Positions 1 to 12,560 of a stretch of 64,000 nt of DNA are shown one piece after another. How positions within the stretch are numbered: the stretch's first letter is position 1; each line of letters starts with the position of its first letter. The translations under genes and the position numbers were made by a program. The notes below the pieces were generated by a model. That model did not search any database. It was not told the origin of the DNA and saw only the letters and a program-made list of their open reading frames with translations. The stretch spans positions 1,174,501 through 1,238,500 of the forward strand of contig NC_041777.1 in assembly GCF_900090045.1 (NCBI RefSeq), read 5' to 3'. The DNA comes from Plasmodium malariae (lineage: Eukaryota > Apicomplexa > Aconoidasida > Haemosporida > Plasmodiidae).

Positions 1-40
1 GTATACATAAACATAAATATTTCTATAGAAATCATGTATA

Positions 41-107
<67 letters not shown>

Positions 108-491
108 TAGTTAAATTAAATGAGCAAAATGTAGTGAGAAATATGAAATATATATATGTATATATATTTAATTTTCATAAAATATCTATATCACCATTTT
201 TTATATAAAATTTATTTTTTATTAATTATTTGATATTATTGTTATTTGTTTTATTTTTATTAAAGATTGATATTTTATGATCATATCATAAGTGTATTTT
301 TAAAATTTTTATATAATTTAAAAATAAAAAATATTTTATTTTAGAAATATACAATAATTTATAAGAATTAAAATAACACAACAGTATATATGAATTTCCT
401 TATAATTATTTAAACAAAAAAGCATATTTGTCCTTAAATATTATAATTGCAACCATAACATATGTTTTATTGACTAGGATAAATCTTAATA
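1..491. other. AT-rich flank upstream of first PIR gene
   Basis: No gene is visible. The stretch is A/T-rich with one long AT dinucleotide run and otherwise only short stop-ridden frames. It probably holds the promoter and 5' UTR of the PIR gene that follows, but no specific element can be named. Confidence 0.6.
45..104. repeat. (AT)30 microsatellite
   Basis: An uninterrupted AT dinucleotide tract of about 30 units. Such tracts are common in Plasmodium intergenic DNA and are length-polymorphic; nothing indicates a specific function. Confidence 0.95.
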
Positions 492-1725
492 ATGGTTAAT
501 ACAGTATATATTTTTTAAAAAATACTATTTTACATATCCTTGTTTTATTATAGTATAGTGCGTTCGAACAAAAAAAAAAGTTTAGTTTAAATTAAGGATT
601 AAATTATTATAAATATAAATATATTATATATTTTTTTTTTCTTATAACTTTTCAGAATGATCTAGGACTTTCTCTTCCTTCTACAGTTAATTATGATATA
701 TTAAATAAAAAAAAAGACTATGAATCCTCTGTTATATGTGACACGTTAGAAGGAGAATTAAGTGATTATAAGGATGTTTTTGAATTTTGTGAGAATTATA
801 CTGGAATCATCAAATACTTCAAGAAATTATCATTTTCTGGTGAATTCGCAAATTATCCTTGCATAGTTGTGAAGTTCTGGTTATATGATCGTTTATTTAA
901 CTTACGTAATAAACGACAAGAAGTTACTAACATTGAAAATATTATTTCTAAAATAAAAGCAATTATTAAAGTAGATGATAAAATTGAAGGATGTAATTTA
1001 TTTGATTTACCATATTCGAAGGAAGATTTTGATATAATGAAAAGTTTGTATGATTATGCTACAAATTATAGTACAATTACAGCATATCTAAGAGATAACA
1101 GTTATATATGTAATCAATATTTGAAAGATTATATTAATACAAATGATGAAATATATATTAATAAAAATAATAATTGTAACTATGGCAATAAAGGAAATAT
1201 TGGATATTGCAAAGTATTTGAATATCTTAAAGATCCATATATAAAATTAGATCTATCAACTTTATCATGTAGAGTAAAAGGCTCAGAAGCTTCCGTTCCT
1301 ATGGAACGACATCATGAGCTACCTAGAGAAGAAGGACCACCTGAAAACTTAAAACAAAAACACTCTCTTCCATTTTCTAATATTATCATGGCAGTTATTT
1401 TCCCACTTTTAGGAATTTTTTTCTTTTTATTCATTTTGTGTAAAGTAAATACAAATTAAACGTAAAAACAAAAATAGTTTACATTAATAACGACAATTTA
1501 TGTTATTACATGTTAATTATTATTATAATAAAATATTATATATTATATATTATATTTTTTTAATTTATAATTTTTAATTAGTTTACTCCATTTAAATCAT
1601 GGTTAAAATCTCATTTATTGAAAAAAAAAATAATTCAGTTTTACGAAGACGAAGAGTATATACAAGAACATTTGAATAAAAATTATCGCACAGATAGACG
1701 TCATATATGTTATCATCCATTATGA
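492..1725 (+). CDS. pir: PIR variant antigen, 3 exons
   Basis: Proposed exons are 492-503, 656-1444 and 1582-1725, all phase 0, giving about 314 residues. Exon 1 is only four codons (MVNT) before a GTATAT donor; it is the least certain part. Exon 2 begins after TTTTCAG and soon shows the SLPS motif typical of the PIR N-terminus, followed by about eight scattered cysteines and a single membrane segment at about residues 247-266. The frame stays open well upstream of position 869. Exon 3 starts FTPFKSW, the conserved cytoplasmic start of PIR proteins, and is rich in basic residues. PIR proteins form the largest multigene family of malaria parasites and are thought to act in host-cell interaction and antigenic variation; their exact role is unknown. 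The motif at the usual WI.N position reads FWLYD, so this copy is divergent. It looks intact. Confidence 0.92.
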
Positions 1726-4700
1726 AATACATATTCAAAAAATAAACACTTAAAATTAATTGAACTAATACATGGAATATTATGTTCTGTTAAAAGCTAA
1801 ATAAGTTTAGTTATTTATTTTGAAATCAGATATTCAAAGAATTAATATATGTAGAAAAATATTACATTGTAATACAAAAAATATATTAACACGAAGCATT
1901 ATTATAAAATTAACATAGTTCAAAGAGGCCATAAAATTAATAACTATTAGAATATGTATATATCGATAAAAGCTAAAAAGCATGTATTTAAAAAGGTAAA
2001 TTCATAATACAAGAAAATTAATGAAAACATATTCGTTTATAAATTAATAAGAAACAATATAAAATAACTGTATATTAAAAAAAGTAAAAAACTACATATA
2101 TAATGAAATTAAACGGAAGAAATTTTTTATAAAATATAAAAAAAAGTAAAATTACAGAAATCATATAATTTAAATAGAACTGATGAAAATAATGGTATTG
2201 CATATAGTATCGTAATTTATTATAACAAAGCATATCCAACTGATATAAAATGTCTATAAACAATATTATGAATTAACATATATAAGTAGTTTTATGTGCA
2301 AAAATACTGAAAGTTATATTATAAATTTGCATACTTCTTGATTCCGTGATTTATATGTGAAATATAAATTAAAATTAAGCAAGAAATAAAAAAATTATCG
2401 TTTATTGAGTTTATCAGAGTTAAATATATTTTATATGTTATACGGTAAAGGAATTTATTATTTAATGTAGTAAAATGGATAACATGAAAAAATGATTAAT
2501 TGTAACATTACGGCGTAATTAATTGTTATTAGAACATTAGAAAAGTACATAAAGAAAAAAAAGATCATATATTTTATATCACTAGTGTAATGAATAATTA
2601 ACAATAAAATAAATGCTTATATATATTGTAAATTGTGTAGTATAATATATAAACTTTTAATTTTGGAAGTAAATTCTGAAGATATATTACAATTCATTAA
2701 ACAAAGTTTTATATAAAGTTGTAATGTAAGAGCATAATTAGCTGATAATAAGTGGTGAAATAAGAAAAATGGTAAATAGAGTTTAATTAAATTTCATTAT
2801 ATATACTGTAATAAATAAATTTTACATATGCAATATATTCTTTATATATGTGTATTGAAAAATATTCATAAAAAAAGATAACAAAAATATTTATCATTAA
2901 AAAAAAATTTATAAGACAACATATATAGATACAATTCGAGCATAATTATTGATAAAATAGTTTATACTAATTATTATATTATAGAATAAAATAATGAATT
3001 TAATTATATATATATTATTAATATTTATTTATATATAAAATATAAAAGATATGCTAAACAAGAGGTAGTTTATGTTTAATAAAAAATTAATAAAAATATG
3101 GTGTTTTTCCTGTAACTCTACATATTATATATATATTTTTTTTTTAATTATATAATATAAGGTCAAAATATAAATATACATGAATAAAATATATTCTATA
3201 TATCTAAATAAGTTATTAAATTTAATTATAAAATATTAAATGAAAAGTTATAAAATGCTAAACATCAAAATATATTGTAGTTCGTATAAAAAAAATAGAA
3301 TTACTTATACGATAGAATGAACCTATTAATCCATGTATAGAGTAGAATAAAACAACAGTAGTATAATTTTTTTAGAACAAAATACAAAAATATTAAAGTT
3401 TAAAGTATGCTTTTTCATATGGAATATATTATATAAGTCTAGTTTATTATGAATATATAATACTAAAAAATATATGGAATACCAAGTAAAATATTTTATT
3501 AAAAAAGATAATTATATGAATTACTATAAATAGAATAAATCAAGTTAAACAAAATTTTTTTGTAGTAAAAATAATACGAAAAAGTTAAAAAGAATATATA
3601 TATATATAACATGTAACTAGAATGTTTTTTTTTTTTTTTAATTGTCTATATATACTTAATACAAATATAATAATAAAAATAAAAAAGAATTAAGCCATAA
3701 TATAACAAATGGTTTATAGAAAGAATTCAACCACTAAATTAAATATTAACAGTTACTGGAAAATAACTGCCTCCATGAAAATATGTTTTGTAAACGATAT
3801 CATGAATATTACTGAAAATATTTAAAAAATAAGAATTTATACATTTCGTTATATACATTTAATCTTCGATTTTTTGAATGTTATAAATAATAATTGAAAT
3901 TTATTTCTTTATTATACTATCATTTTTTTATTCTATACTGGTTTTTATTTTATGATTTATTATAGATTGAACATTAAGATTTTTATAAAATAATTTCTTT
4001 AACTTTTATATTAACACACTATAACATAATAAAAAAAATTAATTCATTTGAATATTCTTAATTAAAAATAATTTATAAGAATATTTTAATTCTATTTTTT
4101 GTAAAATATTAAATCTAATAATAATAATATAAAAAATTGTTTTTATATTTATATTGCATTTGTAGCTCTTATAAAGAATTTAATTAATATAAAATTCATT
4201 ACTGATTTAATAATGAAAAAAACATTAAAATTAATAATTTTTAATATCTATAAATTCATTATTTTATATGCGTTTATAATGTATATTATAAATTTTAATA
4301 TAAATTTAATTTTAAATTTGTCCATGATAGAAACAAAAGTATATCGAAAGAATGTTTATGTTTCTCATTACGTAAAATATTGTCATATGATGTTAATTTA
4401 TTCTGAAGAATTTTGGAAATGTTTTTTGATAAATGAATTACAGAAAATATATGTATAATAACTTGGTCTTCCTATTATAAATAACTCGAAATAAAAAAGC
4501 AACTATTTTTCATAAAACTTATAATAATAAAAGAGTGTAATAGTTAATGTTTTATATATCATTAAAGAAAAAATATTACTTTTAAAAAATGTTACCATAA
4601 AAAGTATTATTTATTTCCTTATATAATATAACAATAAACGATGTAGAATTGAAATATTTTAAACTTCTCTTAAATACGTTTCCTTGAAAATATCAGATAC

Positions 4701-6821
4701 CTTAGCGTTTTTAGATATAATAAATATAATAAAAAATTCATACATACTTCTATTATATAGGGGTAATTTTTTTTGATATCTACTGTAAAAGAAGTTAATT
4801 TTATCATATATAATAGACAGTATTAAATAAAAAGGAAAAATTTATATATAAATATAAGCTTATATTTTCTAATGTACCACTTAAAATAATAGTAGGATTT
4901 AAAAATAGTAAATGAAAAAATGAGCACTTACCAAAAAAAGGATTTTATTAATAATTGTTTAATGAGTGAAAAATTTCAGTAGGTGTTATGTATAATTTTA
5001 TGATACTTTTGCTATTGTCAATGCCTTGATTCCTATAATATATTTAGCAAAACTAAGCTTTAGTTTTTTTTAGAAAAAAATATTTTTTACAATAAAAAAT
5101 ATTTAAGTTTACTTATATATATGTGAAAGTAATGTATTCTATAATATAAATTTAAATCAAAAATTATAAGGACATTAAGTAAAATCATAATAAATAAAAG
5201 ATATTATTGTACTTATAAGGAACTATTAGGAGAAAATAGTAAAATACATTTGCACATATATTAAGAGAGGAATCATTGAGAAACATATAAATAAAATAGA
5301 TTTCTGTAAATAACTTAAAATATATTAACACTATAAATAATGAAACAATTAATGATTAAATATGAAAAAAATTTATTACTTATTCTAAGATAAACAAAAA
5401 AAAATTAATATTATATAACATAAAATTAACAAAAAAGAATATATTAATGTAAGAAAATGATAATATATTCAATTCAATAGATGTTATAAATAAAGTTAGC
5501 AGAGTTTTCCCTTATTTGTATAAATATATAAAAAATAAAGAATTATTTAATGATTTATAATAATAGATACATTAATTTAATAACGTCAATAAATATTAAC
5601 AATCACTTCATAACAAAAGAGGCTATTAATTAATAATATATTTTAAGTTATAAAACATTTAAAATTTTTGTTGATATGTATATCTTTATTATATTAATTC
5701 CAATTATAAAAATCTCACATATACTCAGTCTATGTTATATATATTTTATCCTTTTTAATAAAGGTAATATAATAAAAAAGAATTAAGTATATTGTAAATA
5801 AATATATATTTAAATAATAAATTATGTGTAACGCGATATTATTTTCATCAAAATGATAAATATTGTTATAATTTTGTTATTTCTAAACTTTATACTACAT
5901 TCACCAAAATACTAAAAATTGACATTTAATATAATAGAAAAATTATGTATATATTAATAAAATTATTTAAAAAATTGTAACATAGAAATTAATAATTGAA
6001 CATTATAAATTATAAAATATCAATAAACAAATAATAAAAAATAGTGATATATTGAACAAATGTAGTATATACAAGATAGGTAAGTTTTTGTTTGTTAAAT
6101 GTAAGAAAGGGATATTTATATAATTCCTTTGTGGTAATTAGTTCCAAATATTTCTCTTATATAATTTAATAATATTTTATTAAATATATTTTTTTTAAAA
6201 ATATAATATGAATATACTTATAATTCATAATTCATTAGCTTTAAAATTTACAATGAAATGATAAGTAATTAAACAGAAAATATAATTTTTTTATATAAAT
6301 TAAATATATATATTCGTATATACCTTAATATTTAAGATAAGAATTTATTATAAAAATAAGAAGAAATTTAATCAATATTATATATTAAAAATGATATCTG
6401 ATAAAGTTATATAGATACATACATAAAATAACACATGTGAATGTACATTTAAAAAAACTCTATAATGATGATATATAATTATACTATATAACATGGATAT
6501 AAGCAAAAACATTTTTAATATAATATTATTTTTTATTAGTTTATTATATTTTCTGTTTACCTTGCCCATTTATGATTGTAAATATTACTTTTTTATGAAA
6601 ATAAATGTATTATTATTATTTATTATGAAGGAAACATTTAAAAAATAATTTTTTTAAATAATAACTATATAACCCTACAAATTTTTAATTAAACGTATGA
6701 AAAATACTACATTTTTGTGTATTTCTTTATTTAATGTATAAAAAATATATATTTTTAAAATATATTTCATTTTTTTACTTCTAATATTCCGTGAGTGAAG
6801 ACACATTTTAATTAGTCCGTT
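1726..6821. other. 5.1-kb gene-free spacer between two PIR genes
   Basis: No intact gene is seen on either strand. Frames such as the 81-codon one at 4213-4458 are lysine/isoleucine/asparagine-rich chance openings with no recognised motif. The first part (to about 3.65 kb) resembles the flank downstream of the PIR genes at 8 kb and 58 kb, including a poly-T run after a TAGAACTA/CTAGAATG-like string. From about 4.8 kb onward it resembles the 5' flank of the PIR gene at 57 kb. A weak STP1-like relic may lie on the minus strand at about 4.65-4.78 kb. Confidence 0.6.
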
Positions 6822-8040
6822 ATGGTGCAGGTTCATATTTTCTTAAAATTCTTAATTATAAGTAATCAATGGATTATTGTTTTTCTTATTAATTCCATTA
6901 ATAAACTAAAATTCACTACTAATTATTTTTTTATCATTTAAGGTTTTTGTATCTTTTTATTTTTTTTTTAATACTAAGAAAATTTTTTTAGAATCATTAC
7001 CTTCGAAAATTTATTATAGAAAAACATCCGATTTAACAGATGATTTTTGTACGTGGGAAGATGATAAGGTTCAAACAACAAAAAATCAATTAAATATATA
7101 TGAGGGCATTAAGAATGATTTGGATAATATTATGAGAGTTTTATGTTATTTATCTTTTAAAGAAAAAGGAAATTCATGTGATGAACAATGTCACTATTTG
7201 TATTATTGGATAGGAAATATATTATTTAATAAATTAAAGGAAGAAAATTCAGTTACAACAGTTATTGATGTACTTAATAATTTTTCACGTAATCTTGGTT
7301 CATCTCAAAATTGCAGATGTATATTTCCGAAAGGTATTAGTGAAGAAGAATTTACAAAATTGAAGATTGTACATGATTATTGTAAAGACTACGAAACTAT
7401 TCAGCACAATATTACATATAAAAAAATTATGTGTAATGATGAATTTAGTAGTTACCTTGTTAAAGCTACTAGTACATATGATAATTTGTATAGGGAATGC
7501 GTAACAACAAATTCTAAAGAATACTGTGTTGAAGTTAAAAAACAAGTTCCTACATGCTTTCAGAAGAAATTATCTACTTTGTCGTGTCAAGTACAGGATG
7601 TCTCACATCAAGGTTTAGATGAAGAAACTTCTGCATTAGCTAAACAATCAGGAACTATGGATGAACAGTCAACCTTTAATCTATCTCAAATTTTAATGTT
7701 GGCTACTCTTCCAATTGCAGGAATATTATTCTTTTCCTTTATTATATATAATGTAATTAAAAATAAAAATTATAAATATTATAATTTACTAAGAATAATT
7801 TACCTTCAATGAAGAAAAAAGTAATTAATGCATAACAATAATAATATAAACTTTTTATATATATCTTTCGTATGACAGTTTACTCCCTTTGTATCGAGGA
7901 TACGTAAATATTTAGTAAAGAGGAAATTAGTTAGACATAATTTAAATTATACAGATAGACAGGAATTAACAGAATACACATCTTTGCAACCAAAATCAAA
8001 TGTGGAGAGAAGACAAATAAATATTGCTTTCCATTCTTAA
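6822..8040 (+). CDS. pir: PIR variant antigen, 3 exons
   Basis: Proposed exons are 6822-6830, 6979-7752 and 7879-8040, all phase 0, about 314 residues. Exon 1 is MVQ before a GTTCAT donor, and intron 1 is 148 bases, close to the 152 and 142 bases of the other two plus-strand PIR genes. Exon 2 starts after ACTAAG and shows SLPSK within ten residues, then C.EQCH.LYYWIGN, the family's conserved central cysteine and tryptophan motif. A membrane segment lies at about residues 241-260. Exon 3 begins FTPF and ends INIAFHS, the usual PIR tail. The acceptor TTTTTTAG further downstream is possible but would break phase with exon 1. Closest relative in the window is the PIR gene at 57.2 kb, with shared EEF.K.KIV..YCK. 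The reading frame is intact, and this copy sits inside the duplicated block. Confidence 0.94.
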
Positions 8041-11000
8041 TGAAAGTCATCTTATTAATAGAATTGAGTACACTTGTTTATTTCTACGAATACACATTTT
8101 AAGAAAATATTTATGAATATCTGTTTCTATTGAAAATGCAAATAAATAAAAAAGATAAAAAATTTACAAAAATTAGAGAGTCAAATATAATGCTGAAAAC
8201 TATAGCTTAGCACACAGTGTTTTAATGTACTATAAAAAATATATGTATTTAATATATTATCCTTAGAAAATATATTATTATTTAAAATGTATATAGAACT
8301 GTAATTAATAAAAAATGTAGAGCATTATATTATAAATTAGCATACATGTTATTTCGTTAATATATATATGATAACCTAAGTTAAAATTAAATAAGAAATA
8401 AAAACACTTCACATATTGGGTTTATCAAAGTTAAATATTTTTCTTATAACATAATAGAAGTTATAATTTAAACTAGTAAAAAGAATAATATGAATAATTA
8501 AATTATTGGAGTAGAGAGGATTAAATAATGGTTATTATAACATTAGAAAAACACAATATAAAAAGTTCATAGATTATATACTAATTATAGAATAAAAAAT
8601 AAAGAGAGAAGGTATTAGATATATGCTTAATACTGAAATGTAACATTTGAATGTCAATTTTAGAAATAATATTTATTAATACATTACATGAATCAAATTT
8701 TCATATAAATAAGTATATGTAAGTACTTGATTAGCTTTTGATAAACGCAATAAAAACTTAAGTAAGCAAATAGTAAATTTATTTTAAAAAAATTTTATTG
8801 CGAATAATTTTTTAAGTAATTTTTCTGTATAAAATATATTATTTATATTTTTTAATTGAAGAAAATTTTTATATATTAATAAAAGAAACTTTGTTCATCA
8901 ATAAAATATTATAAGTTACAACGGAATAATAAAATTTGAGCATTTTTAACCATAAATAAGTTTATTCTAATTATCATATAACAAAAGAAACGAATGCATG
9001 TGTTATCTAAAATTTATCAAGATATGATTTTATTTCAAAAAAAAAATGATCTACTAATCATAAAGATAACATATTAAATAGAAAAGATTAAAAATTTTGT
9101 ATTGTAAATATATCGTTCTACTGTGTATATACATATTTATATTGTTTCTTAAAAGTATATAATATATTATCAAAGTACAAAAATACGTTAATAAAATATA
9201 TTCGATAAACCTAAAGAAACCATTATTAAATTTAATGATGAAATATTAAAAGAAAAATAATAATAGTTTTAAAAATAACTTATTGCATACCGTGTGTAAA
9301 GAATAGAATCACTTATACAAAATAATGAACATATTGATCTATTTTTTGATAGGATAAATACAACAAAAGTGTAATTATTTTAGAATATAATACTAAATTA
9401 TAAAAGATTAAGGCATACTTAATCATACAAATTATATAATATAACATTACATATTAACAACATATAAATATAAAAAAATGAAAATAATATCAAGAAAAAT
9501 ATATTAATAATAAAACTGAATAATATTAATAAATGTAAATAGAATTAATTAAGTTAAAAGATAATTTTTTAATAAAAATATATCATAAAAGTTACAAAAC
9601 AAAAAAAATATATAATTATATTTAAAATATTACATAAAAATATATATAACTTAGAACTACGATTTTTTTTTTTTTTTTAATTAATTTATTTTATAAGAGT
9701 AAATTTCTAAGAATATTATTATCAATTTATTATTATATTGTTAAAAAATATATATCTAATATATAATAGTTTTATATTTATTCCTATGCACCAAGAGTAA
9801 CAAAGAGTAATAAATAAAAACATTTGGATAATTGCATTTCTTTTTTTAAAGGTACAATGAATAAAACATTACGTTAATTTCATTTATATTAGTTGATTAC
9901 GAGTTATAATTTCATATGTATTTTCGGAAGTATTTATTTATATATGAATAAGCTATAAATTGTTTGTTCTATCTTCTATAATATTTTAGTGAAAAATATT
10001 TATACATAAAAGATTTTTTTAAGATATATTATCATTTCGTATTTCTTAACAATATTATTTTATATTGTGCGTTATTCTATTTATATTAAATGTTATTGTT
10101 TTTTATCTTTATACTATAATAATTTCTAAAATTGCTATTTTACTAATTTTTTTTTTTTTTTTGTTAGAATTAAATGTTATATCATTTAATGTAATTATAT
10201 CACAGCCCAAAATCAATATAAATATGTTTATAAAAAATTTTTATTTAATAATTATCTATACTGTTAAGAAATGACATGTATATTAGTTTAATTTTAATTT
10301 TTTATTAATAATGTATGTAGGAGATTCTTAATTTTGTGCAATAACATATTTGAGGAATAATTTTAATAATACATACCTTTGTGATGTTATTATAGCAGTT
10401 ACGTAATTATTAATTTAATATTATATAATTTTATAAATATTAATTAAATACATATTATAAAATAAATGGACAAAAAAAGAGATATATATTTTTATTCGTT
10501 TCAAATCTTGGCGAATGTATTATTGAATCAAGATTATTTTGATATAAAAATATTTTATGTAAGAATTATTGTTTTTTCTTTATTACATTTCTTCTAAAGA
10601 TATATAATTAATTAAAAAAAAAAAGAAATTAAATTTACAATTTAGAAACATTTCATTTACAAATAATGATATAAATTAAACTTAATTAAGTATATTAATT
10701 ATTAAAAATTATTTTACAAAAATAAAATATTAGTTATTATTTTCCATTAAAATATATATTTTTTCGTAGATTATGTAATACAAAATTAATTATATTTTAA
10801 TTTATATTATAAACTATAATATAATGTACTTGCTTAAGCAGTAACTAAATGTTGTGTTATTATTAACGTAATATATAATGTTTTTTTTATCAGTTATTAC
10901 ATATATTCTTTTTTATTTATATGAGTTATATTTTTAAGAATAATAACTTTTCCTTTTAAAATATATTGTTAATAAAATTTAAATTATTAATTGGATGATA

Positions 11001-11469
11001 TCCGTAATATTATAATTCATTGCTGTAACATGTGGAGAAATGTATAATATATACATTTTATACATTCTATACATTCTATATATAAGCTGAATATTTCTAA
11101 ATATGTAAAGAATATACATTAATATTTTTGCTTTATTATGAAGAAACTTTGTAAAAAAAAGTTATATAATAAGTGCACTGCATTAAATAATTAAATTATG
11201 TATTTTAAATATTTACGAATGTATTTTTATTATTTTGTATAAGTGAACGTTTATTTTTTTTTAATAACCCTAACATAAAAATTTTATAATATAATTGATA
11301 CGTAAATTTATTCGCAAGCGTAATATTCTTTATATTTATATACATATTATTAAGTATTTACGAATGAATAATAAAAGCATTTATTTTAAATAAATATAGC
11401 ATTGTTTATTATTGGAAGTGAATTATAATATATTATTTTTCTCCTTAATGGATTTTAATGATCAATATC
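8041..11469. other. 3.4-kb spacer, duplicated at 58-62 kb
   Basis: No gene was found. The frame at 10065-10274 is hydrophobic and without recognisable motifs; the equivalent place in the second copy (about 60.5 kb) is not open, so it is probably not a gene. The spacer aligns by eye with 58465-61902, including a long poly-T run after TTAGAACTACG at about 9.66 kb. The last 450 bases are shared with other fam genes and probably hold the promoter and 5' UTR. Confidence 0.6.
11028..11105 (+). promoter_or_regulatory. Conserved upstream element of fam-m gene (11.5 kb)
   Basis: ACATGTGGAGAAATGTAT is followed by two TACATTCTAT-type repeats and TATAAGCTGAATATTTCTAA, about 400 bases before the ATG. The same string, with few changes, precedes the fam-m-type gene at 61.9 kb, and weaker forms precede the other fam genes. 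It is likely part of the promoter or 5' UTR; this is inference. Confidence 0.5.
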
Positions 11470-12357
11470 ATGGAACAAAAAATTAAGTTTAACTTATCTA
11501 CTAAAATTGCCTTATTTATACTTTTAATTTGGATATATTATTTTAACAATGATGTAATATGACGATATTATTTAAAGATATTTGTATTGTTTATATTTTT
11601 AGTATTTTATATTTATTAATGATTTTTTTTTACTATTAGATTATTTATTCTTTTATATGATGAACATTTTTGTGTTTTTTAGAGTAAGGTGAAAAAATCA
11701 TTAGGTGAAAAACACAATGTAGACATAGAATTAAATTTAAGAACCTATCGATTACTAGCAAAATATAAACAGGATAAGTATTCAAATATTGTAGAGTTAA
11801 AAAATGATATATCAAATAATGGAGAAAGCAAAAAAGAAAATATATCTATTAATGACAGTGGGGGAAAAGGACTAAAAAAACAATCTAATAGATGTATATT
11901 AGAAAAGGCGCAATACTATACAGAAGTTATGGATTATAATAATGGAATGTTCGATGGAAAACATTTCCATTTTGAAAAAAGAATGGTCAAAAAAAGAAAT
12001 TATGATGATTTTCTTGAAAGAAAAAGGAGAATTTATAATATAGCATTTAAAAAAGTGAAATTTAGAAGTTACGGATTTGGAATTACTATATTCTTTTTTT
12101 TTTTCTTATTAGGAATAGGATTACCTATATTAAAAGGATTAGAGTCTGTAGAAGGTCTTTTAGTTATAAAACCAATTGAGAAATTTTGTGACCTTATAAA
12201 TGAAATACCAGGTTTAAATGATTATAGTGTATTACATATTTTTCTAGTCTTATTTTCTATACTTATAGTTTCATTAGGTGTCATAATTATAATAAGTATT
12301 CCTAAAATTTTAAAAAACAATGAAAAATATAAAAAAATGAAGTTAATGATTGAGTAA
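11470..12357 (+). CDS. Fam-m-type exported membrane protein
   Basis: Exons are 11470-11553 and 11683-12357, phase 0, 252 residues. Exon 1 encodes 28 residues starting MEQKIK with a hydrophobic stretch ending in IWIYYF, a recessed signal or signal-anchor. A PEXEL-like RLLAK lies at residues 51-55 inside YRLLAKYKQ; the fifth position is K, not the canonical E, Q or D. The region before the membrane contains GMFDGKHFHFEK, the signature of this subtype. Membrane segments lie at about residues 161-179 and 212-233, and the tail is ILKNNEKYKKMKLMIE. The family is known from P. malariae as fam-l/fam-m: small two-exon proteins predicted to be exported to the red cell, with a modelled RH5-like fold. 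Function is unproven. The gene is intact and has a partner, frameshifted, at 61.9 kb. Confidence 0.88.
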
Positions 12358-12510
12358 AATAAATATTAATAAGTATGTGTTTTTTGGTAAAAATATTATT
12401 AATATAATGTAATATTTTTGATACGTTTTATTACATATTCATAATAAACATAGCTACGATTTCCATAATTTCATAAATATATGGGTATAAACATAAAATT
12501 TTTGATTTAT

Positions 12511-12560
12511 TACAGTAAAAAATTAACTCCTTAATTTTGTTGTGAATTAGAATATATTAA
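12511..12560 (+). promoter_or_regulatory. Conserved 3' flank element
   Basis: TACAGTAAAAAATTA followed by TTTTGTTGTGAATTAGAAT starts about 155 bases after the stop codon. A near-identical string follows the fam-m-type gene at 31.4 kb, and looser forms follow the other fam genes at the same distance. It is probably in the 3' UTR or near the poly(A) site; that is inference. Confidence 0.4.

Noticed and set aside
4213..4458. 81-codon plus-strand frame starting MKKTLKLIIFNIYKF
   Set aside because: It is dominated by I, N, K, L and Y as expected from random AT-rich DNA, has no motif or splice context, and lies in a spacer.
7300..7545. Antisense frame inside the PIR exon 2
   Set aside because: A shadow of the real PIR frame, which has conserved motifs.
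10065..10274. 69-codon hydrophobic frame
   Set aside because: The matching place in the second duplicated copy (about 60.5 kb) is not open, so there is no sign of selection for coding.
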